Shown piece after piece: positions 39,764 to 50,357 of a DNA stretch of 64,000 bases. Position numbers and translations under genes: made by a program. The stretch's first letter is position 1. Each line of letters starts with the position of its first letter. The stretch lies in assembly GCF_019469205.1 (NCBI RefSeq), contig NZ_CP048265.1, forward strand, positions 620,001 through 684,000, given 5' to 3'. This DNA is from Gilliamella sp. ESL0405 (GTDB taxonomy: Bacteria > Pseudomonadota > Gammaproteobacteria > Enterobacterales > Orbaceae). The notes beneath the pieces were generated by a model. It worked only from the letters and a program-made list of their open reading frames with translations, did not search any database and was not told where the DNA came from.

Positions 39764-39777
39764 TACGATAAAACATC

Positions 39778-41319
39778 ATGACATTTTTTCGACTTTATAA
39801 AATACTGGCAATTTTTCGGGCTTATCGATTAGATGAGTTGTTGCCCGCTCATCAGTCATCCAAATGGCTGCGATTTTTATTGATCTGCTTATTTTGGGTC
39901 AGACCGAAAGCGAAACATCAACCAATTGGCGAACGCTTACGTCAAGCCCTTCACGAACTTGGTCCAGTTTGGATAAAGTTCGGGCAGATGATCTCGACAA
40001 GGCGTGACATATTACCTAAGCATATTGCCGATGCGCTGGCTAAGTTGCAAGATCAAGTCCCACCTTTTGACGGGAAGATAGCGAAACAACTCATTGAGTC
40101 TGCTCTTGGTAAGCCGATTGATACCTATTTTTCCGATTTTGATGAAATTCCATTAGCTTCAGCGTCCATTGCGCAGGTACATACTGCGACATTAAAAAGT
40201 AGTCAAGCTGAAATAGTGATTAAGGTGTTGCGACCGAATATTCTGCCCGTGATTCAATCCGATATTCGATTGATGTATTGGGTGGCAAGACAGCTAACTA
40301 AACGCATCAAATTTGGTGAAAGGTTGCGTGCGGTTGAAATTGTTAATAATTATGAAGTAACGTTACTTAAAGAGCTCGATTTACAGCAAGAAGCTTATAA
40401 TACTATTCGCCTGCGTGAAAACTTTATTAATAGCGATATTCTTTATATTCCTTACATCTATCAAGAGTTATCTCGTAAAACGATTTTAGTTGAACAGCGA
40501 GTTAGAGGCGTTGCGATTGCCAATATTGATGAGCTAAAACGCAATAACGTTAATATGAAATTACTCGCCGAGCGTGGTGTTCAAGCCTTTTTTACACAAG
40601 TATTTCGGGATAATTTTTTCCATGCAGATATGCACCCGGGCAATATATTTGTTGATATCACCGATCCGCAAAACCCTCGCTATATTGGTATTGATTGTGC
40701 CATTGTTGGCATTCTAACTGAAGAAGATCAGCGCTATTTAGCTGAAAATTTTCTGGCCTTTTTTAATCGTGATTATCGTAAGATTGCTGAAACTTATATC
40801 GCATCGGGCTGGGTACCGGAGACAACCGATCCCGCTGCGCTTGAAATGGCGATGCGCAATGTGTGCGAACCGGCTTTTGCAAAACCACTGGTGGAGATTT
40901 CGTTCTCACAAATATTATTGGATTTATTTCAAGTTGCCCGTCAGTTTGAAATGGACATTCAGCCGCAATTAACGTTGCTGGAAAAAACGTTATTTTATAT
41001 CGAAGGATTAGGTCGTCAGTTATATCCTGAATTGGATTTGTGGCAAACAGCCAAACCTTTTTTAGAAAAATGGTATGAAGATAAATACAGTGCCAAAAAG
41101 ATCTTACAACAAGCCTGGGCTTCACTGCCGGAATGGCGGGCAATTTTACCCAATTTACCGGCAAAATTGAATGATCAATCACGAATCACAAAGCAGATTA
41201 ATCAACAATTAGTCAGCATCAATCAACAATTACAACGCAATAAGAAAAGCCAACGTTATTTATATTGTATCATTGCTGTTGTGAGTACTTTATGTGTTGC
41301 ATTATTGATACTTCGCTAA
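39778..41319 (+). CDS. ubiB: Ubiquinone biosynthesis atypical kinase UbiB
   Basis: Membrane-anchored ADCK/UbiB-type protein kinase-like ATPase needed for ubiquinone synthesis. The family KxGQ motif is WIKFGQMISTRRD (about residue 62), with the A-rich loop ASASIAQVHTA, the catalytic-loop-like FFHADMHPGNIFVD and the metal-binding GIDCAIVG. One C-terminal membrane segment (YLYCIIAVVSTLCVALLIL) is seen, against two in E. coli. At 513 aa it is slightly short of E. coli UbiB (546). Confidence 0.95.
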   Translation: MTFFRLYKILAIFRAYRLDELLPAHQSSKWLRFLLICLFWVRPKAKHQPIGERLRQALHELGPVWIKFGQMISTRRDILPKHIADALAKLQDQVPPFDGKIAKQLIESALGKPIDTYFSDFDEIPLASASIAQVHTATLKSSQAEIVIKVLRPNILPVIQSDIRLMYWVARQLTKRIKFGERLRAVEIVNNYEVTLLKELDLQQEAYNTIRLRENFINSDILYIPYIYQELSRKTILVEQRVRGVAIANIDELKRNNVNMKLLAERGVQAFFTQVFRDNFFHADMHPGNIFVDITDPQNPRYIGIDCAIVGILTEEDQRYLAENFLAFFNRDYRKIAETYIASGWVPETTDPAALEMAMRNVCEPAFAKPLVEISFSQILLDLFQVARQFEMDIQPQLTLLEKTLFYIEGLGRQLYPELDLWQTAKPFLEKWYEDKYSAKKILQQAWASLPEWRAILPNLPAKLNDQSRITKQINQQLVSINQQLQRNKKSQRYLYCIIAVVSTLCVALLILR

Positions 41320-41328
41320 TATGGTCAC

Positions 41329-41357
41329 TTTAGAATCTTATTATTTAAGTGTATAAT
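41329..41357 (+). promoter_or_regulatory. Sigma-70 promoter for tatABC
   Basis: TTTAGA, 17 bp, then a perfect TATAAT at 41352-41357, with ~36 bp to the tatA ATG. It separates tat expression from ubiEB. Confidence 0.5.
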
Positions 41358-41392
41358 TTATTTATTTAACCCCTTTGGAGATAGTCATTATT

Positions 41393-41617
41393 ATGCTAAG
41401 TATGCCCAAACTCCTTATAATTATTGCCGTTATTGTATTATTGTTTGGAACGAAAAAACTACGCTCTTTAGGATCAGATCTTGGCGCATCGATTAAAGGT
41501 TTTAAAAAAGCCATGAATGATGATGACGAACAAGATAGCAAAAAAGAGGCAAGTGACAGTTCAGCAAAAGTTGAAGATCTGACTTCAACTGATGATGACA
41601 ATAATAAAAAAGAGTAA
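41393..41617 (+). CDS. tatA: Twin-arginine translocase subunit TatA
   Basis: A 74-aa protein with one N-terminal membrane helix ([17 protein letters not shown]) and the [24 protein letters not shown] hinge and amphipathic helix typical of TatA, then an acidic tail. It oligomerises to form the pore for folded Tat substrates. The frame extends to TTG at 41375, but the ATG at 41393, downstream of GGAG, is preferred. It heads tatABC. Confidence 0.93.
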   Translation: MLSMPKLLIIIAVIVLLFGTKKLRSLGSDLGASIKGFKKAMNDDDEQDSKKEASDSSAKVEDLTSTDDDNNKKE

Positions 41618-41620
41618 CTT

Positions 41621-41959
41621 ATGTTTGACATAAGCTTTGGTCAATTATTATTAGTGCTCATTATTGGACTGGTTGTGCTTGGGCCTGAGCGCTTACCTGT
41701 GGCGATTAAAACCGTCGCTGGTTGGATTAAAGTTATGCGCCGCATGTCTGCAACCGTGCAATTAGAGTTAAGCAAAGAGCTGAAACTACAAGAGTTACAA
41801 GACAGCTTAAAAAAAGCTGAACAAAGAGGTTTAAAAACCCTTACCCCTGAAATTCAAGAATCAATTGATGAATTAAAACGGGTGACCGAATCATTACAAA
41901 AAGAGATTGATTCGGCTACCCATATAGATATTGAACACTCAGACAAAGATAAATCATGA
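41621..41959 (+). CDS. tatB: Sec-independent translocase subunit TatB
   Basis: A 112-aa TatB with [31 protein letters not shown], i.e. a membrane helix followed by the GPERLP hinge, then an amphipathic and coiled helix. With TatC it forms the receptor for twin-arginine signals. It is shorter than the E. coli protein (171 aa), missing much of the variable C-tail. Its stop overlaps the tatC start (ATGA). Confidence 0.94.
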   Translation: MFDISFGQLLLVLIIGLVVLGPERLPVAIKTVAGWIKVMRRMSATVQLELSKELKLQELQDSLKKAEQRGLKTLTPEIQESIDELKRVTESLQKEIDSATHIDIEHSDKDKS

Positions 41960-42726
41960 CAGACGACGCAACTCAACCTTTAATTGGACATCTTGTTGAA
42001 CTCAGAACACGGCTACTACGTTGCATAATCTGTATTTTAATCGTACTGGCTTGCTTACTCTATTTTTCGAATGATATTTACCATATTGTTGCTAATCCTT
42101 TGATTAGACAATTGCCTACCGGCAGTAGTATGATTGCAACTGACATTGCAGCGCCTTTTTTTACCCCAATAAAGTTAACTGCGGTTGTGGCAATATTTGT
42201 CTCGATTCCCTATGTGCTTTATCAAGTTTGGGGATTTATTGCCCCGGCACTTTATCAGCATGAAAAACGCTTAGTCATGCCACTGATTATATCAAGTACG
42301 ATTCTATTTTATATCGGTATTGCTTTTGCTTATTTTATGGTCTTTCCATTGGCATTTTACTTTTTTATTCATACCGCACCAGTGGATGTGGCAATTAATA
42401 CCGATATTACCAAATATCTAGATTTTGTCATGACGCTTTTTGTTGTATTCGGATTTGCATTTGAAGTACCGGTAGCCATTATTTTACTTTGTTGGACAGG
42501 GGTGACAAATCCCCAAAGCCTACGAAAAAAACGCCCCTATATTATTGTTGGGGTTTTTGCCGTTGCGATGTTTGTTACACCACCGGATGTATTTTCACAA
42601 ATCTTATTAGCAATACCAATTTGCTTATTATTTGAAATCGGTACTTTTTTTGCACGATTTTACCAACCACGTAAAAATAGCCAACTTGACAATGAAAGCC
42701 AACAAGATTTAAATGAAAATCAATAA
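41956..42726 (+). CDS. tatC: Sec-independent translocase subunit TatC
   Basis: Six-span inner-membrane receptor for twin-arginine signal peptides, 256 aa. [30 protein letters not shown]-type ([15 protein letters not shown]) and [11 protein letters not shown] motifs match TatC. It overlaps tatB by 4 bp. tatD, present after tatC in E. coli, is not here; hldE follows after 47 bp. Confidence 0.96.
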   Translation: MTDDATQPLIGHLVELRTRLLRCIICILIVLACLLYFSNDIYHIVANPLIRQLPTGSSMIATDIAAPFFTPIKLTAVVAIFVSIPYVLYQVWGFIAPALYQHEKRLVMPLIISSTILFYIGIAFAYFMVFPLAFYFFIHTAPVDVAINTDITKYLDFVMTLFVVFGFAFEVPVAIILLCWTGVTNPQSLRKKRPYIIVGVFAVAMFVTPPDVFSQILLAIPICLLFEIGTFFARFYQPRKNSQLDNESQQDLNENQ

Positions 42727-42773
42727 ATAGTTAAGTTATAGCTTAAATGACTAGTAAAGGATAACTCATCATA

Positions 42774-44198
42774 ATGAAAACATCATTACCAGACTTTAAT
42801 TTTGCCAATATTCTTGTTGTTGGTGACATTATGCTAGATCGCTACTGGTATGGCGGCACTAATCGTATTTCACCTGAAGCGCCGGTTCCGGTTGTGAAAA
42901 TTGATGCGCTGGAAGAGCGTCCAGGTGGCGCTGCGAATGTGGCGATGAATATCACAGCGCTTGGCGGTCATGTTCGGCTCATTGGCTTAACAGGCATTGA
43001 TGAACCAGCTAAAATCCTTGATGAACAATTAACCCAATACCATGTGCAATGTGACTTTGTCTCCGTTTCAACGCATCCAACGATTACTAAATTAAGAGTG
43101 CTTTCTCGCAATCAACAGCTTATCCGAATTGATTTTGAAGAGGGCTTTGATAATGTTGATCCTTCGCCAATGCTCGAACGTATTAAAACCGCACTCGCCA
43201 GCCATAATGTATTGGTGCTGTCAGATTATGCCAAAGGAGCATTATCTTCTGTTCAAGCTATGATTCAACTGGCTAATCAAGCTAATGTGCCTATTTTAGT
43301 TGATCCTAAAGGAACAGATTTTGAACGTTATCGAGGCGCCACACTACTTACGCCAAATATGTCCGAATTTGAAGCGGTAGTGGGGCATTGCCATAATGAA
43401 GAGCAGATCATCGAAAAAGGCTATGAGCTAATTAAGCGATTTGATCTCAAAGCATTACTGGTCACCCGTAGCGAAAAAGGCATGACGCTACTCCAGTTAG
43501 ATAAGCCGGTTTATCACTTACCGACTCATGCCAAAGAAGTCTTTGATGTGACCGGAGCAGGCGATACCGTGATTGCTACATTAGCTACAGCGTTAGCCGC
43601 AGGCCAATCTTTAGAAGAAAGCTGCTTTTTAGCCAATGCCGCCGCAGGTGTGGTTGTGGGTAAACTAGGAACTTCAACCGTTTCTCAAATTGAGTTAGAA
43701 AATGCCATTCGAGCCCGTAAAAATAATGGTTTTGGGGTGATGACTGAAGATGAGTTAAAAGAAGAAGTCCGAAAAGCAAGGTTACGTGGCGAAAAAATTG
43801 TGATGACCAATGGTTGTTTTGATATCTTGCATGCAGGCCATGTCTCTTATCTTGCTAATGCCAGAAAACTTGGCGATCGCTTAGTAGTCGCTGTAAATAG
43901 TGATGAATCAGTAAAACAGCTCAAGGGTGAATCCCGACCAATTAATCCGTTAAGGCAACGCATGATTGTATTAGGCGCACTTGAATCAGTAGATTGGGTT
44001 GTGCCATTTGTTGAGCAAACGCCACAGCGACTCATTAGCAATATTCTGCCTGATGTTTTGGTCAAAGGTGGCGACTATAAGCCGGAAGATATCGCTGGCG
44101 GTAAAGAGGTCATTGAAGCAGGTGGAACGGTAGAAGTTTTAAACTTTGAAGATGGTTGCTCCACCACAAATATTATCAATGCCATAAAAAATCAATAA
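42774..44198 (+). CDS. hldE: Bifunctional heptose 7-phosphate kinase / heptose 1-phosphate adenylyltransferase
   Basis: Makes ADP-heptose for the LPS inner core. Residues 1-~318 are a ribokinase-like kinase ([34 protein letters not shown] with the catalytic Asp), and ~340-474 are the nucleotidyltransferase ([16 protein letters not shown] with H-x-[21 protein letters not shown]). Both halves look complete; length 474 is typical (E. coli 477). It acts after gmhA, present 8 kb upstream. Confidence 0.96.
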   Translation: MKTSLPDFNFANILVVGDIMLDRYWYGGTNRISPEAPVPVVKIDALEERPGGAANVAMNITALGGHVRLIGLTGIDEPAKILDEQLTQYHVQCDFVSVSTHPTITKLRVLSRNQQLIRIDFEEGFDNVDPSPMLERIKTALASHNVLVLSDYAKGALSSVQAMIQLANQANVPILVDPKGTDFERYRGATLLTPNMSEFEAVVGHCHNEEQIIEKGYELIKRFDLKALLVTRSEKGMTLLQLDKPVYHLPTHAKEVFDVTGAGDTVIATLATALAAGQSLEESCFLANAAAGVVVGKLGTSTVSQIELENAIRARKNNGFGVMTEDELKEEVRKARLRGEKIVMTNGCFDILHAGHVSYLANARKLGDRLVVAVNSDESVKQLKGESRPINPLRQRMIVLGALESVDWVVPFVEQTPQRLISNILPDVLVKGGDYKPEDIAGGKEVIEAGGTVEVLNFEDGCSTTNIINAIKNQ

Positions 44199-44211
44199 AC
44201 CATTCTTAGGC

Positions 44212-44244
44212 AAAATTGGCGACCAACAGGTGGCCAATTTTTTG
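44212..44244 (+). terminator. Rho-independent terminator after hldE
   Basis: AAAATTGGCGACC and GGTGGCCAATTTTTT form a long stem (one internal mismatch, AACA loop) with a T run, 14 bp after the stop. Confidence 0.88.
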
Positions 44245-44245
44245 T

Positions 44246-44501
44246 TTACAATGTCAATTTTCACCATTTTAGCTGTCTGTTGTATTAACAACATGATGTA
44301 CAAATCGTTTAGCTAAACATCTATCCAGTTTTTTAGATTAACAACAATCAGTGGCGCTTCGGTTGTTTAATTAAATAATTATTTATTTCGATAATCAATA
44401 GATAATAACTATTGTTAAATTTTAGAATAAATACTTTTTTTATTGCCCACTTTGTGCAAAGCTATTAACTATATTGAATCAGTAAGCTTAAAGGATAGAT
44501 A
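44246..44501. other. Intergenic region hldE-gor
   Basis: About 255 bp of AT-rich DNA upstream of gor. It contains a perfect 12-bp palindrome GTTTAGCTAAAC (44307-44318) and a looser AACAAC/GTTGTT repeat around a GC-rich loop (44340-44367). No gene or clear promoter hexamers could be fixed. Either repeat could be a regulator site for gor; OxyR is a known regulator in enterics, but no OxyR pattern was recognised. Confidence 0.3.
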
Positions 44502-45854
44502 ATGACCAAACATTATGATTATATTGCTATCGGTGGCGGTAGTGGCGGTATTGCATCGGTTAACCGTGCAGCGTTATATGGCAAAAAATGTGCAATTATT
44601 GAAGCAAAATCATTGGGCGGAACGTGTGTTAATGTAGGCTGTGTTCCGAAAAAAATTATGTGGTATGGCGCGCAAATTGCCGAAGCAATCAATCATTATG
44701 GTCCCGACTATGGTTTTGATACCACTATTAATCAATTTAGTTGGGATAAATTATTAGCAAGCCGTGACGCTTATATCGATCGTGTACACCAATCGTATGA
44801 CCGTGTGCTAACCAATAATAACGTAGATGTGATTTATGGCTATGCAAAATTTGTTGACTCACACACAATTGAGGTTAACGGTGAACAATACAGCGCCGAT
44901 CATATTCTTATTGCGGTCGGCGGAAAGCCAACCATTCCGGACATCCCCGGCGCTGAATATGGTATCACGTCAGATGGATTTTTTGCCTTAAAAGCCTTAC
45001 CTAAACGTGTGGCCGTGGTTGGGGCAGGTTATATTGCTTGTGAAATTGCCAGCGTTTTACATTCGCTAGGTGCGCAGACGCATCAATTTGTTCGTCAGGC
45101 AACACCTTTACGCAGTTTTGATCCACTGATTATTGAAACTTTAATGGAAGTGATTGCCGCTGAAGGTCAACAGTTACATACCTTTGCTATTCCAAAACAA
45201 GTGACTAAAAATAGTGATGATTCATTAACCCTAACATTGGAAAACGGTGAAAGTTATACTGTTGATTGTTTGATTTGGGCAATTGGTCGTCAGTCAGCCA
45301 CTGGTGATATGAATCTAGAAGCTGCCGGCGTTGATGTTGATGATAATGGTTTTGTTATCGTCGATAAGTACCAAAATACTAATGTTGCAGGCATTTACTC
45401 GGTTGGTGATGATACCGGTGCCACCGCATTAACTCCTGTTGCCGTCGCTGCCGGACGTCGCTTGTCGGAACGACTTTTTAATAATAAAAAACATGAATAT
45501 CTCGATTACACTAACATTCCAACCGTGGTATTTACTCATCCGGCTATAGGTACTGTTGGATTGACTGAACCGCAAGCTATTATTCAATACGGTCAAGAGA
45601 ATGTAAAAGTTTATAAATCCACTTTTACCGCTATGTATACCGCTGTCACAGCACATCGTCAACCTTGCCGAATGAAGCTGGTTTGTGTGGGTAAAGATGA
45701 AAAAATTGTCGGTATTCATGGTATCGGTTATGGCATGGATGAGATATTACAAGGCTTTGCTGTCGCACTTAAAATGGGCGCAACTAAAAAAGACTTTGAT
45801 AATACTGTGGCAATTCATCCAACTGCTGCTGAAGAGTTTGTCACTATGCGTTAA
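44502..45854 (+). CDS. gor: Glutathione-disulfide reductase
   Basis: FAD- and NADPH-dependent disulfide reductase that keeps glutathione reduced. N-terminal FAD motif [15 protein letters not shown], redox-active disulfide [13 protein letters not shown] (about residue 42), NAD(P) motif [18 protein letters not shown] and the C-terminal active-site base [10 protein letters not shown] are all present. The 450 aa equals E. coli Gor. Standalone gene ended by a terminator. Confidence 0.97.
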   Translation: MTKHYDYIAIGGGSGGIASVNRAALYGKKCAIIEAKSLGGTCVNVGCVPKKIMWYGAQIAEAINHYGPDYGFDTTINQFSWDKLLASRDAYIDRVHQSYDRVLTNNNVDVIYGYAKFVDSHTIEVNGEQYSADHILIAVGGKPTIPDIPGAEYGITSDGFFALKALPKRVAVVGAGYIACEIASVLHSLGAQTHQFVRQATPLRSFDPLIIETLMEVIAAEGQQLHTFAIPKQVTKNSDDSLTLTLENGESYTVDCLIWAIGRQSATGDMNLEAAGVDVDDNGFVIVDKYQNTNVAGIYSVGDDTGATALTPVAVAAGRRLSERLFNNKKHEYLDYTNIPTVVFTHPAIGTVGLTEPQAIIQYGQENVKVYKSTFTAMYTAVTAHRQPCRMKLVCVGKDEKIVGIHGIGYGMDEILQGFAVALKMGATKKDFDNTVAIHPTAAEEFVTMR

Positions 45855-45882
45855 TAAAATTAATGACTGCAAACTATAAAAT

Positions 45883-45909
45883 AAAAAGCAGGCTAATGCC
45901 TGCTTTTTT
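45883..45909. terminator. Bidirectional terminator between gor and an MHS transporter gene
   Basis: AAAAAGCAGGC-TAAT-GCCTGCTTTTTT: a 6-bp GC-rich core extended by A:T pairs, with T tracts on both strands, between convergent genes. Confidence 0.93.
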
Positions 45910-45920
45910 GTACTTCTTAC

Positions 45921-47273
45921 TTATCGATTATTAGACTCACTTCGCCAGCCTTGTTTGGCTAATGGATAAAAGCCTACAGCGACGGCGATTAATGCCACAA
46001 ATGAGATATAAATTCCCGCACCAAGATAACTATATTGACCCAGTAAATGATCCGGACTTAATAGATAAATGGTTAACGTTGGCGTAATTGCACTAAACAA
46101 GGCATAGGCTAAATTATAAGAAAATGATAGACCCGAATAGCGGATAGCGGGTGGGAAAGTTCTGGTGCCAATAATTGGTGTCATTGCGATAGAACCAATA
46201 AATAATCCAAATATTGCCCAAATTGAATATAGTTTGCAGAGCGAAATGTCAGGCGATAGACTGCTATAAAAATAGAGGCTAACAATCGCAAGGCCACCCC
46301 AAGAAAGGATAACGGTTTTAGTGGTACCGAGCTTATCTTCTAACCAACCCGAAATAATACAGCCAATGGTTAAGGTTAATGCTGCAATACAACCACCGAT
46401 TCGCCAATCAAGGTTGGCAAAGTGGTACATGCCCCCGACAATACGCCCCGGGGTAATTAAAATGCCGACCATAATGGCTGTTGATAATGACCAAGTTAAA
46501 AGCGCCACAATCATGCAAGCGGTTTTATGTTTTTTCAAAACGGTCACAACCGGAATATTTTTTTCAATAGCTTTACGGGCAGCCAATTCTTTAAAAATTG
46601 GCGTTTCAGATAAAAATCGGCGTAAATAAACTGAAATAACACCAAAAATGCCCCCGACGATAAAGGGAATACGCCAAGCATAATCTAAGATATTTTGGTT
46701 GGTAAAACAGAGATCAATAATAATTGTCACAATAAAACCAAGCAAGATACCGCCAGTTATGCCGGATGTTAAGGTGCCAACGCCAAATCCGTAACGTTGT
46801 TTTGGCACATGCTCTGCAATAAATACCCAAGCACCGGGCATTTCCCCGCCAATGGCTGCACCTTGTAGCATACGCATTATCAACAGCAGTAGTGGCGCCA
46901 TAATCCCAATGGTTTCATAAGTGGGTAATATACCAATAATAAAAGTCGGTAAAGCCATCATGGCTACACTTAGCGTGAACATTTTTTTACGTCCGACTTT
47001 ATCGCCAAAGTGCGCCATGATAATTCCGCCAACCGGACGAACTAAATAACCAGCGGCAAAAATTCCCCAAGCAAAAAGATCCAAGGTTAAAGGTGATAAT
47101 GTATGGGGGAGGAAAAGCGGTTTGACAATAGTGTCAATATAAAGCGCGTAAATAACAAAATCGTAAAACTCTAACGTTCCACCTAACGATGAGAGCACTA
47201 ATGTTTTCAAATCCTTGCAATTTAATGGCCGAGCAACGGGTTGCCATTCGGCGTTGATTTCAGATTGACTCAT
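45921..47273 (-). CDS. MFS metabolite:H+ symporter (MHS family)
   Basis: A 450-aa 12-segment transporter of the MHS subfamily (relatives move proline/betaine, alpha-ketoglutarate, citrate or shikimate). The subfamily motifs are SLGGTLEFYDFVIYAL at segment 1, the motif A loop HFGDKVGRKKMF, and LLLIMRMLQGAAIGGEMPGAWVFIAEH at segment 4-5. The frame runs to an upstream GTG at 47279, but the ATG at 47273, with AAGG 8 nt before it, is preferred. The sequence does not fix the substrate; an organic acid is plausible. Single gene, convergent with gor. Confidence 0.85.
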   Translation of the reverse strand: MSQSEINAEWQPVARPLNCKDLKTLVLSSLGGTLEFYDFVIYALYIDTIVKPLFLPHTLSPLTLDLFAWGIFAAGYLVRPVGGIIMAHFGDKVGRKKMFTLSVAMMALPTFIIGILPTYETIGIMAPLLLLIMRMLQGAAIGGEMPGAWVFIAEHVPKQRYGFGVGTLTSGITGGILLGFIVTIIIDLCFTNQNILDYAWRIPFIVGGIFGVISVYLRRFLSETPIFKELAARKAIEKNIPVVTVLKKHKTACMIVALLTWSLSTAIMVGILITPGRIVGGMYHFANLDWRIGGCIAALTLTIGCIISGWLEDKLGTTKTVILSWGGLAIVSLYFYSSLSPDISLCKLYSIWAIFGLFIGSIAMTPIIGTRTFPPAIRYSGLSFSYNLAYALFSAITPTLTIYLLSPDHLLGQYSYLGAGIYISFVALIAVAVGFYPLAKQGWRSESNNR

Positions 47274-47495
47274 GAACACAACCTTATTGTTATTGTTAAA
47301 TAAAGATAACCAAATAATTCATCTTTTTTGACGAAATCCTAAATTGAGACAACATTCTGCCATAAAAATTTGTCCTTTTTTTCATCATAAAAAAATTTCA
47401 TGAGTGAGACAAAACCGGTTATTTGATTTATAATTCTCGGAAAAATTTGGAAAAATTCAGCTTGTTTATAGAAATTTATGTAAGGAGAACTATCT

Positions 47496-48059
47496 ATGTC
47501 AACCCCACAATCAAGGCGCTGTAGCTGGGTATCTAATGATCCTTTGTATATTGATTATCATGATAACGAATGGGGCATTGCTCAATATGATAGCCTTAAA
47601 TTATTCGAAAAGCTCTGTTTAGAAGGGCAACAAGCTGGATTATCATGGATTACAGTGCTAAAGAAACGAGAAGAGTACCGTCGCTGTTTTTTTGATTTTC
47701 AGCCGGAAAAAATTATTCAATTAACGGCAGAAAATATCGAAGCTTTATTGCAAAACAAAGGCTTAATACGCAATCGTTTAAAACTCAACGGAATAGTAAA
47801 AAATGCGCATGCCTATTTAAATATGCAAAATAACGGTGAAGATTTTTCAACATTTATCTGGTCATTTGTCGAGGGAAAACCGATTATTAATCATTTTAAC
47901 GATATGAGTGAAGTGCCTATTACTACCGATATTTCTGACAGCATGTCAAAAGCTTTAAAAAAGCGAGGTTTTACTTTTGTTGGTTCGACTATCTGTTATG
48001 CTTTTATGCAATCAATGGGATTAGTTAACGATCATTTTCAATATTGTGATAAAAAATAA
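47496..48059 (+). CDS. tag: DNA-3-methyladenine glycosylase I
   Basis: Base-excision repair enzyme removing 3-methyladenine. The N-terminal RRCSWVSNDPLYIDYHDNEWG, LFEKLCLEGQQAGLSWITVLKKR and C-terminal KKRGFTFVGSTICYAFMQSMGLVNDH match Tag; Cys and His residues at the ends (SC-W, NDH) would coordinate zinc. The 187 aa length equals E. coli Tag. AAGGAGA lies before the ATG. Followed 8 bp later by the DUF218 gene. Confidence 0.95.
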   Translation: MSTPQSRRCSWVSNDPLYIDYHDNEWGIAQYDSLKLFEKLCLEGQQAGLSWITVLKKREEYRRCFFDFQPEKIIQLTAENIEALLQNKGLIRNRLKLNGIVKNAHAYLNMQNNGEDFSTFIWSFVEGKPIINHFNDMSEVPITTDISDSMSKALKKRGFTFVGSTICYAFMQSMGLVNDHFQYCDKK

Positions 48060-48067
48060 AGGAAAAA

Positions 48068-48673
48068 ATGACTATGCTCATTAAATTGATCAAGATTTGC
48101 TTTATTTTAATCTTTACCTATTTTGTTGTTGCCAATATTGTTATTTATTTGTATGCCAATAAAAAACCGGTATCAAATGCGGATACTTTAGTGGTACTCG
48201 GCTCTCAAGTTATAGGCAAGCCGGCTGTTGCGCATCCTACATTAGCTGTAAGATTGGATGTTGCGTATGATTACTTAAAAGATAATCCCCAAACCAAAGT
48301 GGTTGTTTGTGGCGGGCAAGGTAGGGATGAGTCGGCAACTGAAGCTAGCGTTATGGCACAATATTTAATCGATAAAGGTATCGAACCTAGTCGAATTTAT
48401 CAAGAAGATAAATCAACCCGAACAGCACAACAATTTATCTATGCAAATCATGTATTACCTTTAGGTAATACGGTTGTGGTAACCAATGATTTTCATCTGT
48501 TGCGTTCAATTATGTTAGCCAAACGTTCAGGTATTAGCCAAGTATCAGGGCTATCAGCGCCATTAGCTTGGGATAATATCGATAAATATTATGCATTGAT
48601 TCGTGAGCCACTTGCACTGGCAAACTCCTGGCTATTTGATCACCCAAGCGATGATATGAAAAACGAGCAATAA
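48068..48673 (+). CDS. DUF218 (YdcF/SanA-like) membrane-anchored protein
   Basis: A 201-aa protein with one N-terminal membrane anchor (IKICFILIFTYFVVANIVIYLY) and a DUF218 domain facing the periplasm. Its motifs are ADTLVVLGSQV, RLDVAYDYLKDNPQTKVVVCGGQG, ATEASVMAQYLIDKGI and VTNDFHLLRSIMLAKR, as in YdcF and SanA. Enzymatic activity is unknown; SanA affects vancomycin exclusion in E. coli. AAAGGA before the ATG and the close spacing make it co-transcribed with tag. A second Met two codons in is an alternative start. Confidence 0.8.
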   Translation: MTMLIKLIKICFILIFTYFVVANIVIYLYANKKPVSNADTLVVLGSQVIGKPAVAHPTLAVRLDVAYDYLKDNPQTKVVVCGGQGRDESATEASVMAQYLIDKGIEPSRIYQEDKSTRTAQQFIYANHVLPLGNTVVVTNDFHLLRSIMLAKRSGISQVSGLSAPLAWDNIDKYYALIREPLALANSWLFDHPSDDMKNEQ

Positions 48674-48700
48674 TTTTAAATCAAAACCTTTAATCAATCG

Positions 48701-48733
48701 CGGTAAAGCCATTAGTAGCTAATGTTTTTACCG
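48701..48733. other. Long near-perfect hairpin between DUF218 gene and mnmE
   Basis: CGGTAAA pairs with TTTACCG and inside it CATTAG pairs with CTAATG around a TAG loop, giving ~14 paired bases. There is no T tract, so it may be a factor-independent pause, an mRNA stabiliser or an operator in the mnmE leader. Confidence 0.45.
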
Positions 48734-48783
48734 TGCTTCCATGCTATTATTAATCATCAAATTTTAAATTGTTATAGATAAAT

Positions 48784-50145
48784 ATGAAATCCGATACAAT
48801 TGTTGCACAAGCAACGCCGCCGGGTCGAGGTGGTGTTGGAATTTTGCGTATTTCCGGGCCTCAAGCTCAAACAGTTGCGCATGCGGTATTAGGAAAATTA
48901 CCAAAACCTCGTTATGCTGAGTATCTTCCCTTTTTAGCGTCTGATAATACAACGTTAGATGAGGGGATCGCATTATATTTCCCTAATCCTCACTCTTTCA
49001 CCGGTGAAGATGTGCTTGAATTACAAGGGCATGGTGGGCCGGTAATTTTAGATCTGCTACTTAAACGAGTGCTTGAGATACCTAATGTGCGAATTGCAAG
49101 ACCGGGTGAGTTTTCAGAGCGTGCTTTTTTAAATGATAAATTAGATTTAGCCCAAGCTGAAGCCATTGCCGACTTAATTGACGCCAGTTCTGAACAGGCT
49201 GCAAAATCAGCTATATCATCCCTGCAGGGGGTATTTTCTAAAAAAGTTAATGCGCTAGTTGAATCATTGATTCACCTAAGAATCTTTACGGAAGCTGCTA
49301 TTGACTTTCCTGAAGAAGAGATCGACTTTTTGTCGGACGGCAAAATAGAAGTGCAACTTAATGAAGTGATTGCTCGATTAAACGAAGTTCGTCAAGAGGC
49401 TAAACAAGGCTCACTGTTACGAGAAGGCATGAAAGTTGTGATAGCCGGGCGCCCTAATGCCGGTAAATCAAGTTTACTTAATGCACTTGCCGGGCGTGAA
49501 GCTGCAATTGTGACCGATATTGCCGGTACGACTCGTGATGTGTTACGTGAACATATTCATATTGACGGTATGCCTCTACACATCATTGATACTGCCGGAT
49601 TGCGTGAAGCCAGTGACGAAGTGGAAAGAATCGGTATTGAACGAGCATGGCATGAAATAGAGCAAGCCGATCGAGTCTTATTTATGGTAGATAGCACAAC
49701 GACCAATGAAACTAATCCGGAAAAATTGTGGCCAGAATTTATCGAGCGTCTGCCAAAAAATATGCCTGTCACTGTGATTCGTAATAAAGCTGACTTAACC
49801 GGCGAGGCGTTAGGTTACAGTGAAATAGATGGCTACTCGCTAATTCAACTTTCAGCCCGTACCGGTGACGGTATTGCGCTACTGCGTGATCATCTTAAAC
49901 AAGCTATGGGCTTTAATGCGAGCACTGAAGGTGGCTTTTTAGCGCGCCGCCGCCATTTGCAAGCACTGGAAAAAGCCGCTCAGCACTTAAGCAATGGGCA
50001 TTATCAATTAATGACTTTTCATGCCGGTGAATTACTCGCTGAGGAGTTAAGACTTGCGCAAGAAGCTTTAAGTGAAATTACCGGAGAGTTTACTTCTGAT
50101 GATTTGCTAGGGCGCATATTTAGCTCATTTTGCATTGGTAAATAG
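48784..50145 (+). CDS. mnmE: tRNA uridine-5-carboxymethylaminomethyl(34) modification GTPase
   Basis: With MnmG installs the cmnm5 group on wobble U34 of certain tRNAs. The N-terminal formyl-THF-binding domain ([22 protein letters not shown]), helical middle domain and inserted G domain with G1 [10 protein letters not shown] (about 223), G3 DTAG, G4 NKAD and the C-terminal FCIGK cysteine motif are complete. At 453 aa it matches E. coli (454). yidC, rpmH and rnpA, its common neighbours, are not adjacent. Confidence 0.97.
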   Translation: MKSDTIVAQATPPGRGGVGILRISGPQAQTVAHAVLGKLPKPRYAEYLPFLASDNTTLDEGIALYFPNPHSFTGEDVLELQGHGGPVILDLLLKRVLEIPNVRIARPGEFSERAFLNDKLDLAQAEAIADLIDASSEQAAKSAISSLQGVFSKKVNALVESLIHLRIFTEAAIDFPEEEIDFLSDGKIEVQLNEVIARLNEVRQEAKQGSLLREGMKVVIAGRPNAGKSSLLNALAGREAAIVTDIAGTTRDVLREHIHIDGMPLHIIDTAGLREASDEVERIGIERAWHEIEQADRVLFMVDSTTTNETNPEKLWPEFIERLPKNMPVTVIRNKADLTGEALGYSEIDGYSLIQLSARTGDGIALLRDHLKQAMGFNASTEGGFLARRRHLQALEKAAQHLSNGHYQLMTFHAGELLAEELRLAQEALSEITGEFTSDDLLGRIFSSFCIGK

Positions 50146-50357
50146 AAGATGTAATTCAACTGTTAAGCTAAGCTAAATAACCGCTTATTTATCGTTTTAT
50201 CATAGTAAGTTGGTAGTTTGGTTTTAGGCTGTTTTGGCGTAATATATAAAAACTTTTTCATTTTTAGCATAGCGTTTTGTTAAATAGCTAATCTATGCGC
50301 TCAGCCGGTTAATTATTTACAAAACCATGTTATTTCCAATAAAACAGAGGGTTAATT

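Noticed and set aside
40763-41182. 139-codon open frame antisense to ubiB
   Set aside because: It lies wholly inside the conserved ubiB coding region on the opposite strand, with no recognisable domain.
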